From NCBI GenBank assembly GCA_030583665.1, contig CP129469.1, forward strand, positions 1,116,001-1,180,000: DNA of 64,000 bases, written 5' to 3'. The first letter of the stretch is position 1. Every line of letters starts with the position of its first letter. Below the pieces are notes generated by a model. That model did not search any database and was not told the origin of the DNA. It saw only the letters and a program-made list of their open reading frames with translations. Positions 42,630 through 52,293 of this stretch are shown in pieces. This DNA is from Candidatus Jettenia sp. AMX2 (GTDB lineage: Bacteria > Planctomycetota > Brocadiia > Brocadiales > Brocadiaceae). The position numbers and the translations under genes are program-made.

Positions 42630-43187
42630 ATGTCTTACCATATTGTTTTTGGGGTTACCGGAAGTATTGCGGTTTACAAGGCCGTCGAAGTTGTATCTAA
42701 TCTGGTTAAATTTAGCAACCGGGTTACCGTTATTATGACATCTTGTGCTCAACGTTTTGTGAATCCCGTCACCTTTCGTTCGATTTCCCGAAATAATGTT
42801 ATAACAGATCTTTTTGTTGATAATGAGACCTACAGTCCTCAACATGTATCACTTGTGGAAAATACAGATCTGATTGTGGTTGCACCTGCTACGGCAAATT
42901 TTATTGGCAAAGTAGCATCTGGTATAGCTGATGATGCCTTAACCTGTACGGTAATGGCGGCGCAATCTCCTGTAATTATTGCGCCTGCAATGAATGATGG
43001 TATGTATTTGAATCCTATTGTGCAGGAAAATATAAGGAAGTTATCAAATTATGGTTATATATTTGTTGAGCCAGAAGAAGGCCGTTTGTGCACCGGGCGT
43101 ATTGGGATAGGAAGACTCGCTTCGGTAGAGAATATTCTGGATGTCATAAAAAGGGAGCTTGATAAAAGAGAACGAAAGAATCTATGA
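42630..43187 (+). CDS. coaC: Phosphopantothenoylcysteine decarboxylase-type flavoprotein (CoaC)
   Basis: 185 residues from the ATG at 42630, two bases after the gmk stop. An HFCD-family flavoprotein: VTGSIAVYKAVEVVSNL (FMN), the active-site His in PQHVSLVE, the PASANT-like APATANFIGKVASGIADD and substrate-clamp APAMNDGMYLNP. It decarboxylates phosphopantothenoylcysteine in coenzyme A synthesis. The CoaB synthetase domain normally fused in bacterial CoaBC is missing and must be encoded elsewhere. It overlaps dut by ATGA. Confidence 0.9.
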   Translation: MSYHIVFGVTGSIAVYKAVEVVSNLVKFSNRVTVIMTSCAQRFVNPVTFRSISRNNVITDLFVDNETYSPQHVSLVENTDLIVVAPATANFIGKVASGIADDALTCTVMAAQSPVIIAPAMNDGMYLNPIVQENIRKLSNYGYIFVEPEEGRLCTGRIGIGRLASVENILDVIKRELDKRERKNL

Positions 43188-43633
43188 ACACAATAAAAAT
43201 CAAGGTAATGCGAAAACCGGGATGTGAGGATTTATCTTTGCCGCAATACATGAGCAAGACTGCCAGCGGTATGGATTTATACGCAGCGGTAAACGAAACC
43301 ATATACCTGGAACACCACGAAATAAAACTTATACCCACAGGCATTCATATTGAGTTACCTTTCGGATACGAGGCCCAGGTTAGACCAAGAAGTGGATTGG
43401 CACTGAAGCATGGGCTGACACTTTTAAATACTCCTGGTACAATCGATAGTGATTATCGCGGGGAGATCGGGGTTATCTTGTGCAATTTGGGTAAGAAAAA
43501 ATTTGCGGTAGAAAGAGGCATGAGAATTGCGCAATTGGTGGTCCAACCGGTGGTCAAAGCAGAATTAGTAGAGGTTGAACACCTGGAAGAATCCTGGCGG
43601 GGTGCCGGTGGCTTTGGCCATACGGGACAGTAG
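43184..43633 (+). CDS. dut: dUTP diphosphatase
   Basis: 149 residues with the five trimeric dUTPase motifs: ASGMDLYAA, RPRSGLALKHG, GTIDSDYRGEIGVIL, RGMRIAQLVV and the C-terminal arm GGFGHTG. It hydrolyses dUTP to dUMP, limiting uracil in DNA. Its start overlaps coaC by four bases. A 171-bp spacer without visible features separates it from ftsK. Confidence 0.97.
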   Translation: MNTIKIKVMRKPGCEDLSLPQYMSKTASGMDLYAAVNETIYLEHHEIKLIPTGIHIELPFGYEAQVRPRSGLALKHGLTLLNTPGTIDSDYRGEIGVILCNLGKKKFAVERGMRIAQLVVQPVVKAELVEVEHLEESWRGAGGFGHTGQ

Positions 43634-43804
43634 AGAATTTTCAAATTTATTGAACAGTTTTTATAGTCGTATGGACAAACTTGTTTATCTGTGATCAACT
43701 TGAAGGTTTTAGTTTTTTCACTATTGAGAGATGATTCACAAAATTGTTTACCGAACACGGTAAGCAAAGACATTAAGCTATAGAATATAGTATGAAGGTA
43801 TACC

Positions 43805-46117
43805 ATGGGAATTAAATATTTTATACATTGTGTCACTTCGGTTATCCTTATAGCCGTTACCTTATTTATCCTAATAAGCTTTCTTAGTTATTCTTCCAAT
43901 GATCCTCCTTTTGCCGATTATCCTGTCAATGAACCTGTAAGGAATTTTTGTGGCAAAGCAGGTGCGCAGGTTGCGGGGTATGCAATGGAAGGATTGGGTA
44001 AAACCTCTTATCTGATCGTGGTATTGATGGGTTTGCTTGGGGGGGTATATCTGTATAAGAAAAAGATTGAGTATGTCTGGGTAAAGGCAATCGGAACAAC
44101 TTTATTACTATTTTCAGTAGCATCCCTCTTGACTTTATTGTGTTACGTATATTGGAAATCTTTTTTATCTTATAATCCCGGAGGGATTTTTGGAATTGTA
44201 ATTGTTTCGAGGCTGTATGAATATTTTAATCTTACCGGTACCCTTATTATTCTGGGATCAGGGTTTGCGATATCTGTCATGCTTATATTGAATGCGACGC
44301 CCCTTTCTCCCTTTTTGCGTATATCACTGGCAAAAAAAAACAAACCTGCTTCACCGAATGCCGATAAAAATTCCGGTTCAGAAAAACCTGAAACGAAGGT
44401 ACGCAGCAGGACAAAAGATGCTGACATAAAAAAGGAGAAACGTGACGGGTATTCAATACCTGCTGCTACAGCAGATAAAGACGAACCAGGCCGTTTCTTT
44501 GGCGATAATCACATACCTCTGGAGCCGAAAGAGAACAAAGGAATTCAAAAGATTCAGCAACCTTCAGATAGAAAAGGGGATTTGGAAGAAGATACAGAGG
44601 TTTTTGATGTTGTTACTGAAGGTGAACCTTCCTATAAGCTGCCACCATTGAATCTCTTAGAAAAGCCCGATTTGAAGCAATCAGAGGATGACTGGGATCA
44701 GGTCACCCAGCGTGCGGTGGTTTTGAAAAATGCCCTCGAGCAGTTTAATATAAAATCAGAAGTGGTGGCAATCGAAAGGGGACCGGTCATCACCATGTAC
44801 GAGCTGGAACTGGCTCCTGGGACAAAGGTCGGCAAGCTTGTGAGCCTCTCTGATGATCTGGCGATTGCCTTAAAATCACCAAGTGTAAGGATTGTTGCTC
44901 CATTGCTTGGAAAGTCATCGATTGGTGTTGAAGTTCCCAATGTACAGAGAAAAACTGTTATGTTAAGGGAGATATTGGAAGCCTCCGATGAAATGCGGAA
45001 AAAAATGGCTATTCCGCTTTCAATTGGTAAAGATGTGGCAGGAAATCCTGTTATATCGGATTTGGCCGCTATGCCTCATTTACTCATTGCAGGGACTACA
45101 GGATCAGGGAAATCAGTTTGTCTGAATTCGATTATATTGAGTATCTTGTTTTTACGACACCCGAGCGATATACAACTTCTTTTAGTGGATCCTAAAATGG
45201 TTGAGTTTTCCATGTTTCGGGAAATCCCTCATTTAATAAGTCCTGTGGTGACGGATATGAAAAGAGCCGCAGCGGTGCTTGAATGGGCAGTGAATAAGAT
45301 GGAAGAAAGATATGCCCTACTGGCCAGTGCTGGTGTAAAACACATTAACGGTTATAACAGGCTGGGAATGGCTGAAATCAGGAAGCGTTTAAATCCGGAA
45401 GGTGATGCCAGCCTTGATGATGTTCCTTTTCACCTGCCACATATCGTGATCATTGTGGATGAATTGGCAGATTTAATGATGGTGGCGTCAAAAGAGGTTG
45501 AGGGTTCGGTAATCCGTCTTTCACAAAAATCACGTGCGGTTGGCATCCATCTTATTCTGGCAACACAACGGCCGTCAGTGGATGTAATTACGGGACTGAT
45601 TAAATCAAATCTTCCCTCAAGGATATCTTTTTATGTTGCCTCAAAGGTGGACTCCAGGACTATTTTGGATCAGAACGGGGCAGAAAAATTGCTTGGCGGA
45701 GGAGATATGTTGTTTCTGCCACCAGGAACATCAAAATTAGTAAGGGTTCAGGGAACTTATGTAAGTGATGAAGAAGTAAAGAGCGTGGTGGATTATCTGA
45801 AAAAATGCGCTACACCAAGATTTAATCCGGAATTGAAGGTTTGGAAGGGTACATCAGATAACGATAACAGATCAAAAGATAATCTTTATAATGACGCGGT
45901 ACGGATTGTGCTGGAAACACAAAGGGGCTCTGTTTCGCTCCTTCAGAGAAGGCTGGAGATTGGCTATTCCCGTGCTGCAAAATTAATCGACATGATGGCT
46001 GAAGACGGGATTGTCGGAGAATACAAAGGGAGTCAGGCAAGGGAGGTATTTCTAACTCTGGAAGATTGGGACGTTCAAATGGCCCATGCAGATATGGAAG
46101 AAATGGATAACACATAA
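43805..46117 (+). CDS. ftsK: DNA translocase FtsK/SpoIIIE
   Basis: 770 residues. Four N-terminal transmembrane helices (to about residue 175), a charged linker, then the alpha-beta motor domain with Walker A AGTTGSGKSVCLN near residue 435 and Walker B HIVIIVDELADLMM, and a C-terminal gamma winged helix (SVSLLQRRLEIGYSRAAKLID) that would read KOPS-type polarity sequences. It pumps chromosome termini through the septum. Notable because anammox planctomycetes lack FtsZ. It is followed by rimO and pgsA in the common order. Confidence 0.97.
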   Translation: MGIKYFIHCVTSVILIAVTLFILISFLSYSSNDPPFADYPVNEPVRNFCGKAGAQVAGYAMEGLGKTSYLIVVLMGLLGGVYLYKKKIEYVWVKAIGTTLLLFSVASLLTLLCYVYWKSFLSYNPGGIFGIVIVSRLYEYFNLTGTLIILGSGFAISVMLILNATPLSPFLRISLAKKNKPASPNADKNSGSEKPETKVRSRTKDADIKKEKRDGYSIPAATADKDEPGRFFGDNHIPLEPKENKGIQKIQQPSDRKGDLEEDTEVFDVVTEGEPSYKLPPLNLLEKPDLKQSEDDWDQVTQRAVVLKNALEQFNIKSEVVAIERGPVITMYELELAPGTKVGKLVSLSDDLAIALKSPSVRIVAPLLGKSSIGVEVPNVQRKTVMLREILEASDEMRKKMAIPLSIGKDVAGNPVISDLAAMPHLLIAGTTGSGKSVCLNSIILSILFLRHPSDIQLLLVDPKMVEFSMFREIPHLISPVVTDMKRAAAVLEWAVNKMEERYALLASAGVKHINGYNRLGMAEIRKRLNPEGDASLDDVPFHLPHIVIIVDELADLMMVASKEVEGSVIRLSQKSRAVGIHLILATQRPSVDVITGLIKSNLPSRISFYVASKVDSRTILDQNGAEKLLGGGDMLFLPPGTSKLVRVQGTYVSDEEVKSVVDYLKKCATPRFNPELKVWKGTSDNDNRSKDNLYNDAVRIVLETQRGSVSLLQRRLEIGYSRAAKLIDMMAEDGIVGEYKGSQAREVFLTLEDWDVQMAHADMEEMDNT

Positions 46118-46120
46118 CGT

Positions 46121-47437
46121 ATGAAATCAAAAAAGATCGCCTTAATTAATTTGGGATGTCCCAAAAATCTTGTAGACGGAGAAGAAATTCTTGGCAGGGT
46201 TGCCGGAAAAGGTAGCATTATTTGTCAGTATCCCGAAGATGCGGAAATACTGATTATCAATACCTGTGGCTTTATCGATGATTCAAAAAAGGAGTCAATT
46301 GATACGATCTTAAAAATGGCAAAACTTAAGGAAGTTGCAAGATGTAAAAAAATTATTGTCACTGGTTGTCTGGCACAAAGATATCCTGAAGAATTAAAGA
46401 AAGAAATGCCGGAAATCGATCATATTGTAGGGTTGAAGGATTTTAATCAGCTCGCTGACATATCGGGGACTGTTCAGAATAATGATAGAACATCTGCCAT
46501 GCAGTGTAATGATGACTGGCGAAACCGTATCAGATTAACCCCGAAGCACTATGCATACCTGAGAATTTCTGATGGATGTGATAACCATTGCAGCTATTGT
46601 GCTATCCCTGGCATACGGGGCAAGTTTTCCAGCCGCACAATTGAAAATATCCTTGAAGAAGCATATCAAATGGCCTCAGAGGATGTTAAGGAAATTAATA
46701 TTATTGCACAGGATACGACCTCCTATGGTATAGATTTGTATGGGAAACCAACCTTGCATATTTTATTGGAAAAACTTTCTGCAATAAAGGGAGTTGAGTG
46801 GATCAGGATATTATACACCCACCCCGGCCATTTTTATCCGCAGCTTATTGAGATGATAGCAAATCATGATAATATTTGCAGATATATAGATCTTCCGCTT
46901 CAACACAGTAACGACAGTATTCTGAAAAACATGGGACGTCGTGTAACCAATGCCTATATTATAGATTTAATTAATACGTTGAGAAATCAAATTCCAGGCC
47001 TCTATTTAAGGACTTCAGTTATTGTTGGGTTCCCCGGTGAAACGGAATCACAATTTCAGGAGCTTCTGGCATTTATCAATGACGTTCGGTTTGAAAGATT
47101 AGGTGTGTTTACCTATTCGAAGGAAGACGGTACACCTGCTGCATCTTTTAAGAACCAGATTCCTGATAGAGTAAAACAACGTAGATATAAAGAATTAATG
47201 CTGGCTCAACAAAAGATTGTATTGAATAAACATAAGAATTTGGTAGGAACCACTATCCCGGTAATTGTTGATGGAGTAGATGAAAATACCGGTGATTGGT
47301 ACGGAAGGACATATGGCGATGCTCCGGATGTTGATAGCAAGGTGATTATACGGGAAAACCAGTTGAAAACCGGTGACATTAAACATATGATAATTACAGA
47401 TACCACTGGATATGATTTAATAGGAACTTGTGCGTAA
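46121..47437 (+). CDS. rimO: Ribosomal protein S12 methylthiotransferase
   Basis: 438 residues. The UPF0004 domain (LINLGCPKNLVDGEEILG, NTCGFIDDSKKES, VTGCLAQRYPEEL) is followed by the radical SAM CxxxCxxC in DGCDNHCSYCAIPGIRG and a C-terminal TRAM domain. It adds a methylthio group to an aspartate of ribosomal protein S12. Its motifs separate it from MiaB (the SDGCDNHCSYCAIP form is RimO-like). It starts four bases after the ftsK stop and overlaps the longest pgsA frame. Confidence 0.96.
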   Translation: MKSKKIALINLGCPKNLVDGEEILGRVAGKGSIICQYPEDAEILIINTCGFIDDSKKESIDTILKMAKLKEVARCKKIIVTGCLAQRYPEELKKEMPEIDHIVGLKDFNQLADISGTVQNNDRTSAMQCNDDWRNRIRLTPKHYAYLRISDGCDNHCSYCAIPGIRGKFSSRTIENILEEAYQMASEDVKEINIIAQDTTSYGIDLYGKPTLHILLEKLSAIKGVEWIRILYTHPGHFYPQLIEMIANHDNICRYIDLPLQHSNDSILKNMGRRVTNAYIIDLINTLRNQIPGLYLRTSVIVGFPGETESQFQELLAFINDVRFERLGVFTYSKEDGTPAASFKNQIPDRVKQRRYKELMLAQQKIVLNKHKNLVGTTIPVIVDGVDENTGDWYGRTYGDAPDVDSKVIIRENQLKTGDIKHMIITDTTGYDLIGTCA

Positions 47438-47453
47438 ACGAAAAGGGGATGTT

Positions 47454-48029
47454 ATGAACTCTTTTGAACTTTCAAGGTGTGCTGCATTCAACCTGCCTAA
47501 CCGGCTAACCCTTATGAGATTCCTGCTGGCAATCGTATTTTTTATCTTTTTATCATACGGTTTTTATACCGTTGCCCTTATTTCATATCTTTTTGCATGG
47601 TTTACTGACTGGTTAGACGGGTATCTGGCACGTAAAAAAGGTCTTTTAACAGATTTCGGACGTATCGCTGATCCTTTTGTGGATAAGATTATTGTATGCG
47701 GTGGTTTTATTCTGCTAATCCGGCATGACGGGAGTATGATACCTGCATGGATGGTTGTTGCCATTGTAGCGAGGGAGTTTCTCGTTAACAGTATCAGAAG
47801 TTATTCAGAATCAAAGGGGATCGAATTTGGAGCAACAATATGGGGAAAAGCAAAGATGTTTATACAGTCATTTACTATTAGCCTCATCCTGCTATATTTT
47901 GCTTACTTACCGCATTCGGTTGTCATGAAACAAGGTATTGCCGTTATGTTGTGGATTACTGTGGCAATTACATTAATTTCGGGAATTAGCTATATGGTTA
48001 AAGCCGGGCCGTCCATTTTAATGAAATAA
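47454..48029 (+). CDS. pgsA: CDP-diacylglycerol-glycerol-3-phosphate 3-phosphatidyltransferase
   Basis: 191 residues from the ATG at 47454 (AAAGGGG upstream); a GTG at 47430 is possible but overlaps rimO. The CDP-alcohol phosphotransferase motif reads TDWLDGYLARKKGLLTDFGR...D, with several membrane helices. It makes phosphatidylglycerolphosphate in the inner membrane. Converges on the minus-strand gene 10 bp away. Confidence 0.94.
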   Translation: MNSFELSRCAAFNLPNRLTLMRFLLAIVFFIFLSYGFYTVALISYLFAWFTDWLDGYLARKKGLLTDFGRIADPFVDKIIVCGGFILLIRHDGSMIPAWMVVAIVAREFLVNSIRSYSESKGIEFGATIWGKAKMFIQSFTISLILLYFAYLPHSVVMKQGIAVMLWITVAITLISGISYMVKAGPSILMK

Positions 48030-48039
48030 CATACTTTCT

Positions 48040-49821
48040 TTATGTAGCATGAACGTATGTCTTTATTTCCCTGTTCAGGGCTTCCAGCAGGTCATCTAGA
48101 TTTACAGGATTAATCTGTACTGCTTGTCCAAGACTAATCGTTCTTGCCAAGGTATTTCTCAACAAAGGATTTTTTAATTGTTTAAATCCAAACCTTACCA
48201 GAATATCGAGTGTTTGCGGATATTGTTTTATTAATTGATAAACATTTGTGTTTGCCGTTGCAGTTCTGATCTGTTCAGAAGACTCTTCTTCGATGGCACA
48301 CCGCATGGTTTTCCACGCATTCATACTAAAGCAAAACATAGCAGCATATTCAATAAATCCGCTTGTCCCCAGTAGGACATAAAATTGTGGATAGAGGTGT
48401 GCGGACAGGGGTTGTGAAATTACTCTCGCAATACATCCGGCGTTTATTAAAAGAAACGTAACATTGAGGAGTTTTACACTGCATAATCTTACACCTTTAC
48501 TGAGAGGAATCATCTTTGATGCGCATCCAAGGATCATCATACTGATAAATCCAACAAAAATTGCGTGCCTGTATGATCCGAACAATGCGTGGGAAACCCG
48601 TTCCCCTGACAAAGCTTCGTAAATGGTGAAGGTAAACAGCGCACTTTCTGAAACAAACAACCAGATGAGCGCCGCTTTAATATATTTTCTGAAACCTGTT
48701 GGTAAGTTCAGGTTATTCTTAACTACCCTTTTCGTATTAAACAGATCCAGATTGTAAATAAACAACAATATTCCAAATGCCTCAAGAAATCCCGCTAACA
48801 AAAAAACAACCCTAAAGAAAACATGGGGGTCGTTCGCATATCCTTTACAAAATTCCGAGAGTACTCTTAACCCGATTGAGAGATTCAGAATATGCAGGGC
48901 ATAAGTGCTTGTTTTCTGGTCAGGTTCCTGGATGCCCAGGAAAATCGGGAGGGTCTTTGTGAATATTCCGATAATAACCATACAAGAAAACCCTACAATC
49001 TGTATGTGGCGGATAGGGCTCATGAACAGTTCCGGGATGTCGGTATTATTCACTACATCGAACACAAAATAAAGGATTAAGAAAGCAACAGCCTGAAAAA
49101 GGAACCAGAGATAACTGGAGATAAGAAATCCCTGATAGACCTCAAATTTCTTCTTTTCGGATGTAAGATAGGTTTTATAAAGGACGTAGATAAAAATGAT
49201 TATGGATGCAATTTGTAATGAGCAGCCAATCAGTACCGGTATTTTAAGAAAAATGGAACCCGTGTAATAAGAAACCGTTTTGAAAACAAAGGAAAGGAAA
49301 ATGCCGATGATCATTAAAAAAAAAGATTTGTAAGCCAACGGGGTACTGTAAAGTATCGAGTTCCAAAACTTAGGTAATGCAAAATAAGAGATTCCCATAA
49401 TAAATAAACCAACCCAGCCATAAACCTGAGTATCGCCGTGGACTTCTATCAGAATCCACGGAACCGAAGCAAGGGAATTTCTGAAAGCCATGTAAGCAAG
49501 CATCGATGCACCAAAAAGACATCCGGTCGTGAGAACGATAATAATGGACGTTTTAACGAATATCTCGTAGATATGTTCTGTCTGAGGTTTTGTAATGAGC
49601 GTTTCATCGGTGTTTGTGGTGCCGGTCCCATCAGCGAGTTTCTGAAGGTCCTCAACTAATTTAGTTGGGTCTATGTTATGCATCCTGGCAAAAAAAGAGA
49701 TGGGTTTATCAGGAAGTATGTTACCACCACACATGATCCCATACGTATCAAAGATACGTTTTGTTACAGGAAATTTTTCAATAACTTGTTTTACAGTGCA
49801 GTCCTGCCGTATCCTTTCCAT
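48040..49821 (-). CDS. NnrS-like polytopic membrane protein flanked by two DUF1858 domains
   Basis: 593 residues. An N-terminal DUF1858 domain (CTVKQVIEKFPVTKRIFDTYGIMCGG) and a C-terminal DUF1858 domain (NVYQLIKQYPQTLDILVRFGF...LARTISLGQA) enclose about twelve membrane helices. The core motif EVHGDTQVYGWVGLFIMGIS and later histidines (HIQIVGF, SHALFGSYRHAIFVGF) resemble NnrS and haem-copper-oxidase subunit I-like proteins. NnrS proteins are linked to nitric oxide stress, and NO is an anammox intermediate, so a role in NO sensing or tolerance is plausible but inferred. The N-terminal Cys in MCGG could bind a cluster. A dyad at 49858-49880 lies just upstream. Confidence 0.75.
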   Translation of the reverse strand: MERIRQDCTVKQVIEKFPVTKRIFDTYGIMCGGNILPDKPISFFARMHNIDPTKLVEDLQKLADGTGTTNTDETLITKPQTEHIYEIFVKTSIIIVLTTGCLFGASMLAYMAFRNSLASVPWILIEVHGDTQVYGWVGLFIMGISYFALPKFWNSILYSTPLAYKSFFLMIIGIFLSFVFKTVSYYTGSIFLKIPVLIGCSLQIASIIIFIYVLYKTYLTSEKKKFEVYQGFLISSYLWFLFQAVAFLILYFVFDVVNNTDIPELFMSPIRHIQIVGFSCMVIIGIFTKTLPIFLGIQEPDQKTSTYALHILNLSIGLRVLSEFCKGYANDPHVFFRVVFLLAGFLEAFGILLFIYNLDLFNTKRVVKNNLNLPTGFRKYIKAALIWLFVSESALFTFTIYEALSGERVSHALFGSYRHAIFVGFISMMILGCASKMIPLSKGVRLCSVKLLNVTFLLINAGCIARVISQPLSAHLYPQFYVLLGTSGFIEYAAMFCFSMNAWKTMRCAIEEESSEQIRTATANTNVYQLIKQYPQTLDILVRFGFKQLKNPLLRNTLARTISLGQAVQINPVNLDDLLEALNREIKTYVHAT

Positions 49822-49857
49822 AGATGAATTCCTTAAATACTTTCTATATTAACCGTT

Positions 49858-49880
49858 TTGTTATTCTGGTATAATAACAA
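49858..49880. promoter_or_regulatory. Candidate operator dyad upstream of the NnrS-like gene
   Basis: Perfect 8-bp arms TTGTTATT and AATAACAA separated by 7 bp, 37 bp upstream of the minus-strand start. The size suits a dimeric regulator, for example of the Crp/Fnr superfamily. The rest of the spacer 49881-50223 before the ParA gene is AT-rich with no gene seen. Confidence 0.4.
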
Positions 49881-50223
49881 AAACTTTTGTCGTTTATTGT
49901 CGTATCACTATTGTATATGGCTATTTAGAATATTACTATAACAGACCTTACAAGCGATGTCAATTATTTTTTCTTTTCATGAGTCTTTACCGGATGCACA
50001 CTGCTTGAAATTTTCAGTGTTTTGATTCTGGTATTTAAGTTGCGTCAAAAATGTGAATAGGGTTTTGTGCTTATTATCAGCATTGCTTTTTGTTTTGCTT
50101 ATTTCCGGCTATTTTGCTATGGTTAATGGAACGGTATGGGTGGATAAGCCAAGTTTCAAAAATATCGTAAGATTGCTTGAACCATAATATCTGAATAATC
50201 AAAGGGAAAAATAGCTTTTATCC

Positions 50224-50994
50224 ATGAGAAGTATAGCACTAACAAATCAAAAGGGTGGTGTAGCAAAAACAACAACAACCGTAAATCTTGGTGCCAGCCT
50301 TGCGCAGATGGGGAAAAAAGTACTTCTGGTTGATCTTGACCCCCAGGGAAATCTCAGTTCCTGGTTAGGGCTTGACATCCATAATCTGGCACTGTCTATG
50401 TACAATGTGTTCCTGGAAGAGGTGTATTTTGAAGAGATTCTTGTAAAAACCTGTATTGAGAATATGATTCTTGCACCATCAAACGTAGCATTGGCTGGAG
50501 TTGAAAGGGTTCTGGCGCATGAAAAAGGCAGGGAACTTATTTTGCGTAAACGTTTACTGCCAGTTGCTGAGAGATACGATTATATTTTACTGGATTGTCC
50601 TCCTTCGCTAGGGCTAATTACTATTAATGCACTTACCTTTGTTAAAGAAATCTTTATTCCCGTAGAAACGAAAATTCTGGCTTTAAACGGTCTTGTCACC
50701 TTGACGAATACGGTACAAGTGGTGAAAGAGAGATTAAATCAACAATTAGAGGTCTCCGGAATTATTGCCTGCCGTTTTGATGGTCGCACAAATCTTAGTA
50801 ACGAAGTATATAGCCAGATGAAAGAGCGATTTAAAGAAAAAGTCTTTAATTCTATTATCAGAGAAAATATCCGACTTGCAGAATGCCCTATATCCGGTAA
50901 GCCCATTACTCTTTATGCACCGGAGAGTTCAGGCGCTATTGATTATATAAATCTGGCCAAAGAAGTATTAGAGAGGGAAAATAAAGACATCTGA
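50224..50994 (+). CDS. ParA/Soj-family ATPase
   Basis: 256 residues with the deviant Walker A KGGVAKTTTTVNLG near the start, LLVDLDPQGNLSSWLG (A') and YDYILLDCPPSLGLITINAL (Walker B). The C-terminal half is typical of chromosomal Soj. ParA ATPases position chromosomes, plasmids or protein cargos. No parB or parS-like gene is adjacent, and it lies about 36 kb from dnaA, so it may be an orphan ParA serving a different cargo. Transcribed alone. Confidence 0.9.
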   Translation: MRSIALTNQKGGVAKTTTTVNLGASLAQMGKKVLLVDLDPQGNLSSWLGLDIHNLALSMYNVFLEEVYFEEILVKTCIENMILAPSNVALAGVERVLAHEKGRELILRKRLLPVAERYDYILLDCPPSLGLITINALTFVKEIFIPVETKILALNGLVTLTNTVQVVKERLNQQLEVSGIIACRFDGRTNLSNEVYSQMKERFKEKVFNSIIRENIRLAECPISGKPITLYAPESSGAIDYINLAKEVLERENKDI

Positions 50995-51057
50995 GAATAG
51001 TGAAATACCACATCCGGTCGTTTTCAGGTTTTTAACAAATTCCGTTAATTAATTTCA

Positions 51058-52131
51058 TCAGGCGGCATTATAATTGCCGTTTTCTCTGTAGTTTCTTAAC
51101 ATTTCGATAAAGGCCTCGAGCCTGGTCTTCATTGCTCCATCCAGCCTTCCAGGACGATCGCAATCGAACGTGAGAATGGGGATTGAGATATGTTTTCTTA
51201 TGAGAATGTCGTGGATATGGCGATGACAGAAGCTTTGAACATAATGAATAATTCCTTTAATATTTCGCTGTTTTATTTCTTGTAGAATATCATCCAGCCG
51301 TGAATATACATCATACGGGTAAGTATAGTTGCTATATTGTTCGACTAAGGTATTTGTGGGATACGGCATGCTGAACTGTCTTTGTATTTCATTAAATACG
51401 ACATGTGCACCGAGAGAAGAGAGAAATATGTAAAGGTCATCACAGATAGGTGGTATGCCGATAACACCAATCCGAAGGTCAGACTTGATAGGTTTACGAA
51501 TCTTTGCCTGTTTAAGAAACCTTTCCGCGCGATCTTCATAGAGGGAATAATCTCCCATAAGATCGCTTGCAGATACTGTCCAGATGTGGTTTTCCTCACC
51601 GGTTACCTTGTTTTCCTTCCATGTGAGTCTGTCAATTTCATGGACTTTTCCACGGGTTCTGTCAAGCCGTTTTTTCATCTCTTCCGCCTTGGTATAGTCA
51701 ACACCCAGAATATCAGCAAGTTTTAACAATTGATCGTGTAAAAATTCCGTGTCTTTTTTGGAGTGTGGATAGGCAAAGGGGATCGTTTGGATACCCTCTG
51801 AGTGGAGTACCTCCATTAATGCCTGATTATTACTGCAATCCCCCTGAACTACGCTGATGACCTTTTTGATATGGTATTTTATGGCTGCCGAGTAGATTCC
51901 CTTTATCCAGGCGCAAACATTCCTGGGTAACCCGGCCGATTCAGCATCTTCAACCATCTTATACGGAGATGCATCGCAGATAAATATATTGTTGAGATCT
52001 ATAGGGATATATCCGGCGGAGAAAACAATTTCTATTGGTATTGTTGATGTTATTCCAACAAACTTTTCCATAGGAATATTTTTCATATCAGGGATCGTTG
52101 GAAGTAAATGATCATCAAATTTCAGGTTCAT
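51058..52131 (-). CDS. 2-hydroxyacyl-CoA dehydratase family protein (HgdB/double-cubane type)
   Basis: About 357 residues from the ATG at 52131 (TTAGGAAA upstream); a GTG at 52191 adds 20 residues. Cysteines fall at the places used for cluster binding in this family: ICDASPYK, LPRNVCAWIKG, VVQGDCSN, YVQSFCHRH and LTFDCDRPG. Family members are dehydratase subunits or the double-cubane protein known to reduce small molecules including acetylene, azide and hydrazine. Neither a second dehydratase subunit nor the BadF/HgdC-type ATPase activator is adjacent, so substrate and function stay open. Expected to be cytoplasmic and oxygen-sensitive. Confidence 0.8.
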   Translation of the reverse strand: MNLKFDDHLLPTIPDMKNIPMEKFVGITSTIPIEIVFSAGYIPIDLNNIFICDASPYKMVEDAESAGLPRNVCAWIKGIYSAAIKYHIKKVISVVQGDCSNNQALMEVLHSEGIQTIPFAYPHSKKDTEFLHDQLLKLADILGVDYTKAEEMKKRLDRTRGKVHEIDRLTWKENKVTGEENHIWTVSASDLMGDYSLYEDRAERFLKQAKIRKPIKSDLRIGVIGIPPICDDLYIFLSSLGAHVVFNEIQRQFSMPYPTNTLVEQYSNYTYPYDVYSRLDDILQEIKQRNIKGIIHYVQSFCHRHIHDILIRKHISIPILTFDCDRPGRLDGAMKTRLEAFIEMLRNYRENGNYNAA

Positions 52132-52264
52132 AGGTTTTCCTAATTTGCTAAATTTGTTAAAATTGTTCAGGCAATAAAGAGTCTTCTCCACGAATTATAT
52201 CCGCTGCGCCCGGAAAAATAAACGAAATGATTACGTTCAATTTTCTGGCAGAAAGTCTTTCTGA

Positions 52265-52293
52265 TTGACTTAAAAAGGTAAGTTATATAAGAT
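52265..52293 (+). promoter_or_regulatory. Sigma-70-type promoter for the acetyl-CoA synthetase gene
   Basis: TTGACT, 17-bp spacer, TAAGAT. The predicted start is near 52300, leaving about 90 nt of leader before the synthetase start. Confidence 0.5.

Noticed and set aside
50224-50994. A parAB partition locus marking the origin.
   Set aside because: Only a ParA-type ATPase is present; no parB-like gene or parS-like 16-bp palindrome was seen beside it, and dnaA is far away.
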